From: JAHJQZ01 sp963667595
GTDB lineage: Bacteria; Pseudomonadota; Alphaproteobacteria; Rhizobiales; Devosiaceae
DNA: 64,000 bases
Assembly: GCA_963667595.2 (NCBI GenBank)
Contig: CAXXWD010000001.1
Span: forward strand, 558,001 to 622,000
Direction of reading: 5' to 3'
Shown here: piece after piece, positions 63,429 to 64,000 of the stretch
How the letters are laid out: the number at the start of each line of letters is the position of its first letter
Numbering within the stretch: the first letter of the stretch is position 1
Made by a program: the position numbers and the translations under genes
Notes under the pieces: generated by a model
Databases searched by the model: none
The model's input: the letters and a program-made list of their open reading frames with translations, nothing else
What the model was told of the DNA's origin: nothing

Positions 63429-64000
63429 CACACAACCCCGCGAAGCTGGACGACGTTGCTAGCCGGCTCTTCGCCGTTACAGAAACTCGCCCACATTTCG
63501 AGGAAGGCGCGACGCCGTTCAAGCATGGAAGTGCGCTTGTATCGGCGGGAAACGTCGGTGCCGATTGCGTGCGCCAAACTGCGTTCTGCAACTTCGTCTT
63601 CAACCATGGCGTAGTCAGCACCCCAATTCGCCAACGTCGCGCGGAAACCGTGCGGGACAGCCGGGGCGTTGCCTTGCTCGGGATCGACCCATCCGACCCG
63701 ACCGGCTTTCACTTCGCGGGCGTGCATATCCTTCATCACCTTGCCAAGCGTCATGTCGCTCATTGGCCCGCCGCGCTGAGCCGGAAACACAAGGTCGGTG
63801 CCCGGCAACCGGGGAAGGGCCTCCAGCAGCGCGCAGGCGGCGGCAGAGAGGGGCACCGTGTGGGCAGTGCGAGCCTTCATCCTGCCGGCAGGCACCCGCC
63901 ATTCTCGCGCATCTAGATCGATTTCCGACCACAACGCCCCTCGGGCCTCGCCTTGGCGGCTTCCACAGAGGATTGCGAACTCAAGCGCCCGCGCACCCAT
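63428..64000 (-). CDS. Tyrosine recombinase/integrase, C-terminal part (cut by window end)
   Basis: The last 190 residues of a P4-type integrase. Visible catalytic residues are Arg in CGSRQGEARGALW, Lys in GRMKARTAHTVPLS, His-x2-Arg in VPHGFRATLANW, a late His in LAHAIG and the nucleophile Tyr in SRRYKRTS. It should recombine the element with a tRNA-gene attachment site. The N-terminal DNA-binding part lies beyond 64000. Confidence 0.9.
   Translation of the reverse strand: MGARALEFAILCGSRQGEARGALWSEIDLDAREWRVPAGRMKARTAHTVPLSAAACALLEALPRLPGTDLVFPAQRGGPMSDMTLGKVMKDMHAREVKAGRVGWVDPEQGNAPAVPHGFRATLANWGADYAMVEDEVAERSLAHAIGTDVSRRYKRTSMLERRRAFLEMWASFCNGEEPASNVVQLRGVV

Larger units (their letters stand above)
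57313..64000. mobile_element. Putative integrative element or phage satellite at tRNA-Ala (right end outside window)
   Basis: The segment after the tRNA has lower GC, genes all on the minus strand, and no housekeeping gene. It encodes a tyrosine integrase (cut by the window end), an AlpA-like regulator, a DUF3987-like protein, and six unknown small proteins. Integrase, AlpA and replication-type genes together are the core of P4-like or PICI satellites. No capsid, terminase or conjugation gene is visible. The right attachment site would lie beyond 64000. Confidence 0.65.

Overview
The window looks like chromosomal DNA of a high-GC alphaproteobacterium, most likely Hyphomicrobiales. The case rests on the SDR-uvrC and pgsA-moaD-moaE blocks, a chemotaxis cluster that carries cheD plus a STAS protein and a CheT-like protein as in Sinorhizobium/Agrobacterium, and the style of the dispersed palindromic repeats. 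I cannot fix the genus. No CRISPR array, rRNA or insertion sequence is visible; there is one tRNA gene.

Layout. 1-2.4 kb: ATPase of a carbohydrate ABC importer facing a LacI-type regulator. 3.0-6.8 kb: two-gene heterodimeric ABC exporter. 6.9-9.8 kb: two paralogous esterase-like genes flanking a sirtuin. 10-13.2 kb: small secreted and membrane proteins, a uracil-DNA-glycosylase-superfamily protein and a DMT exporter. 13.5-19 kb: Ca2+/Na+ antiporter, pteridine-reductase-like SDR, uvrC and a Na+/Pi-PhoU transporter. 19-21 kb: qorB-like gene divergent from an HxlR regulator, then a membrane-anchored nuclease. 21.3-22.7 kb: DAHP synthase behind what looks like a complete ribosome-mediated attenuator with a 27-codon leader peptide containing FYFWYF. 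22.8-29.3 kb: Excalibur protein, secreted esterase, pgsA, moaD, a frameshifted moaE, ilvE divergent from marR, and ybjN-proC-csaA.

29.6-41.3 kb is a chemotaxis region: a dCache-type chemoreceptor, cheY2, cheB, cheR, a second receptor-like protein without a sensor domain, cheD, a divergent DxxxQ protein resembling CheT, cheW, cheA, cheY1 and a STAS protein. Receptors signal through CheW to CheA. CheY1 and CheY2 receive phosphate. CheR, CheB and CheD adapt the receptors, and CheT is a candidate phosphatase.

41.4-43.9 kb holds an enoyl-CoA hydratase/isomerase-family gene and a SAF-domain oxidoreductase. 43.9-46.8 kb is an AT-richer patch with an XRE-ImmA/IrrE metallopeptidase gene, an unknown partner and repeat DNA, including a 333-bp tandem duplication. 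Next to it lie two genes each broken by one in-frame stop: a glycan-binding/dipeptidase chimera and a K+ channel. 48.7-57.1 kb is efflux-rich: an ABC exporter, then a tetR-hlyD-ATPase-permease operon with a clear operator, then a second TetR divergent from a dihydroflavonol-reductase-like SDR.

At 57.24 kb a tRNA-Ala(CGC) is followed by a lower-GC segment whose genes all lie on the minus strand: a tyrosine integrase cut by the window end, an AlpA-like regulator, a DUF3987-like protein and several unknown proteins. It resembles an integrative element or phage satellite.

The observations most worth follow-up are the DAHP synthase attenuator, the esterase-sirtuin-esterase cluster, the XRE-ImmA pair, the CheT-like protein, and the satellite-like island with its nested palindrome.
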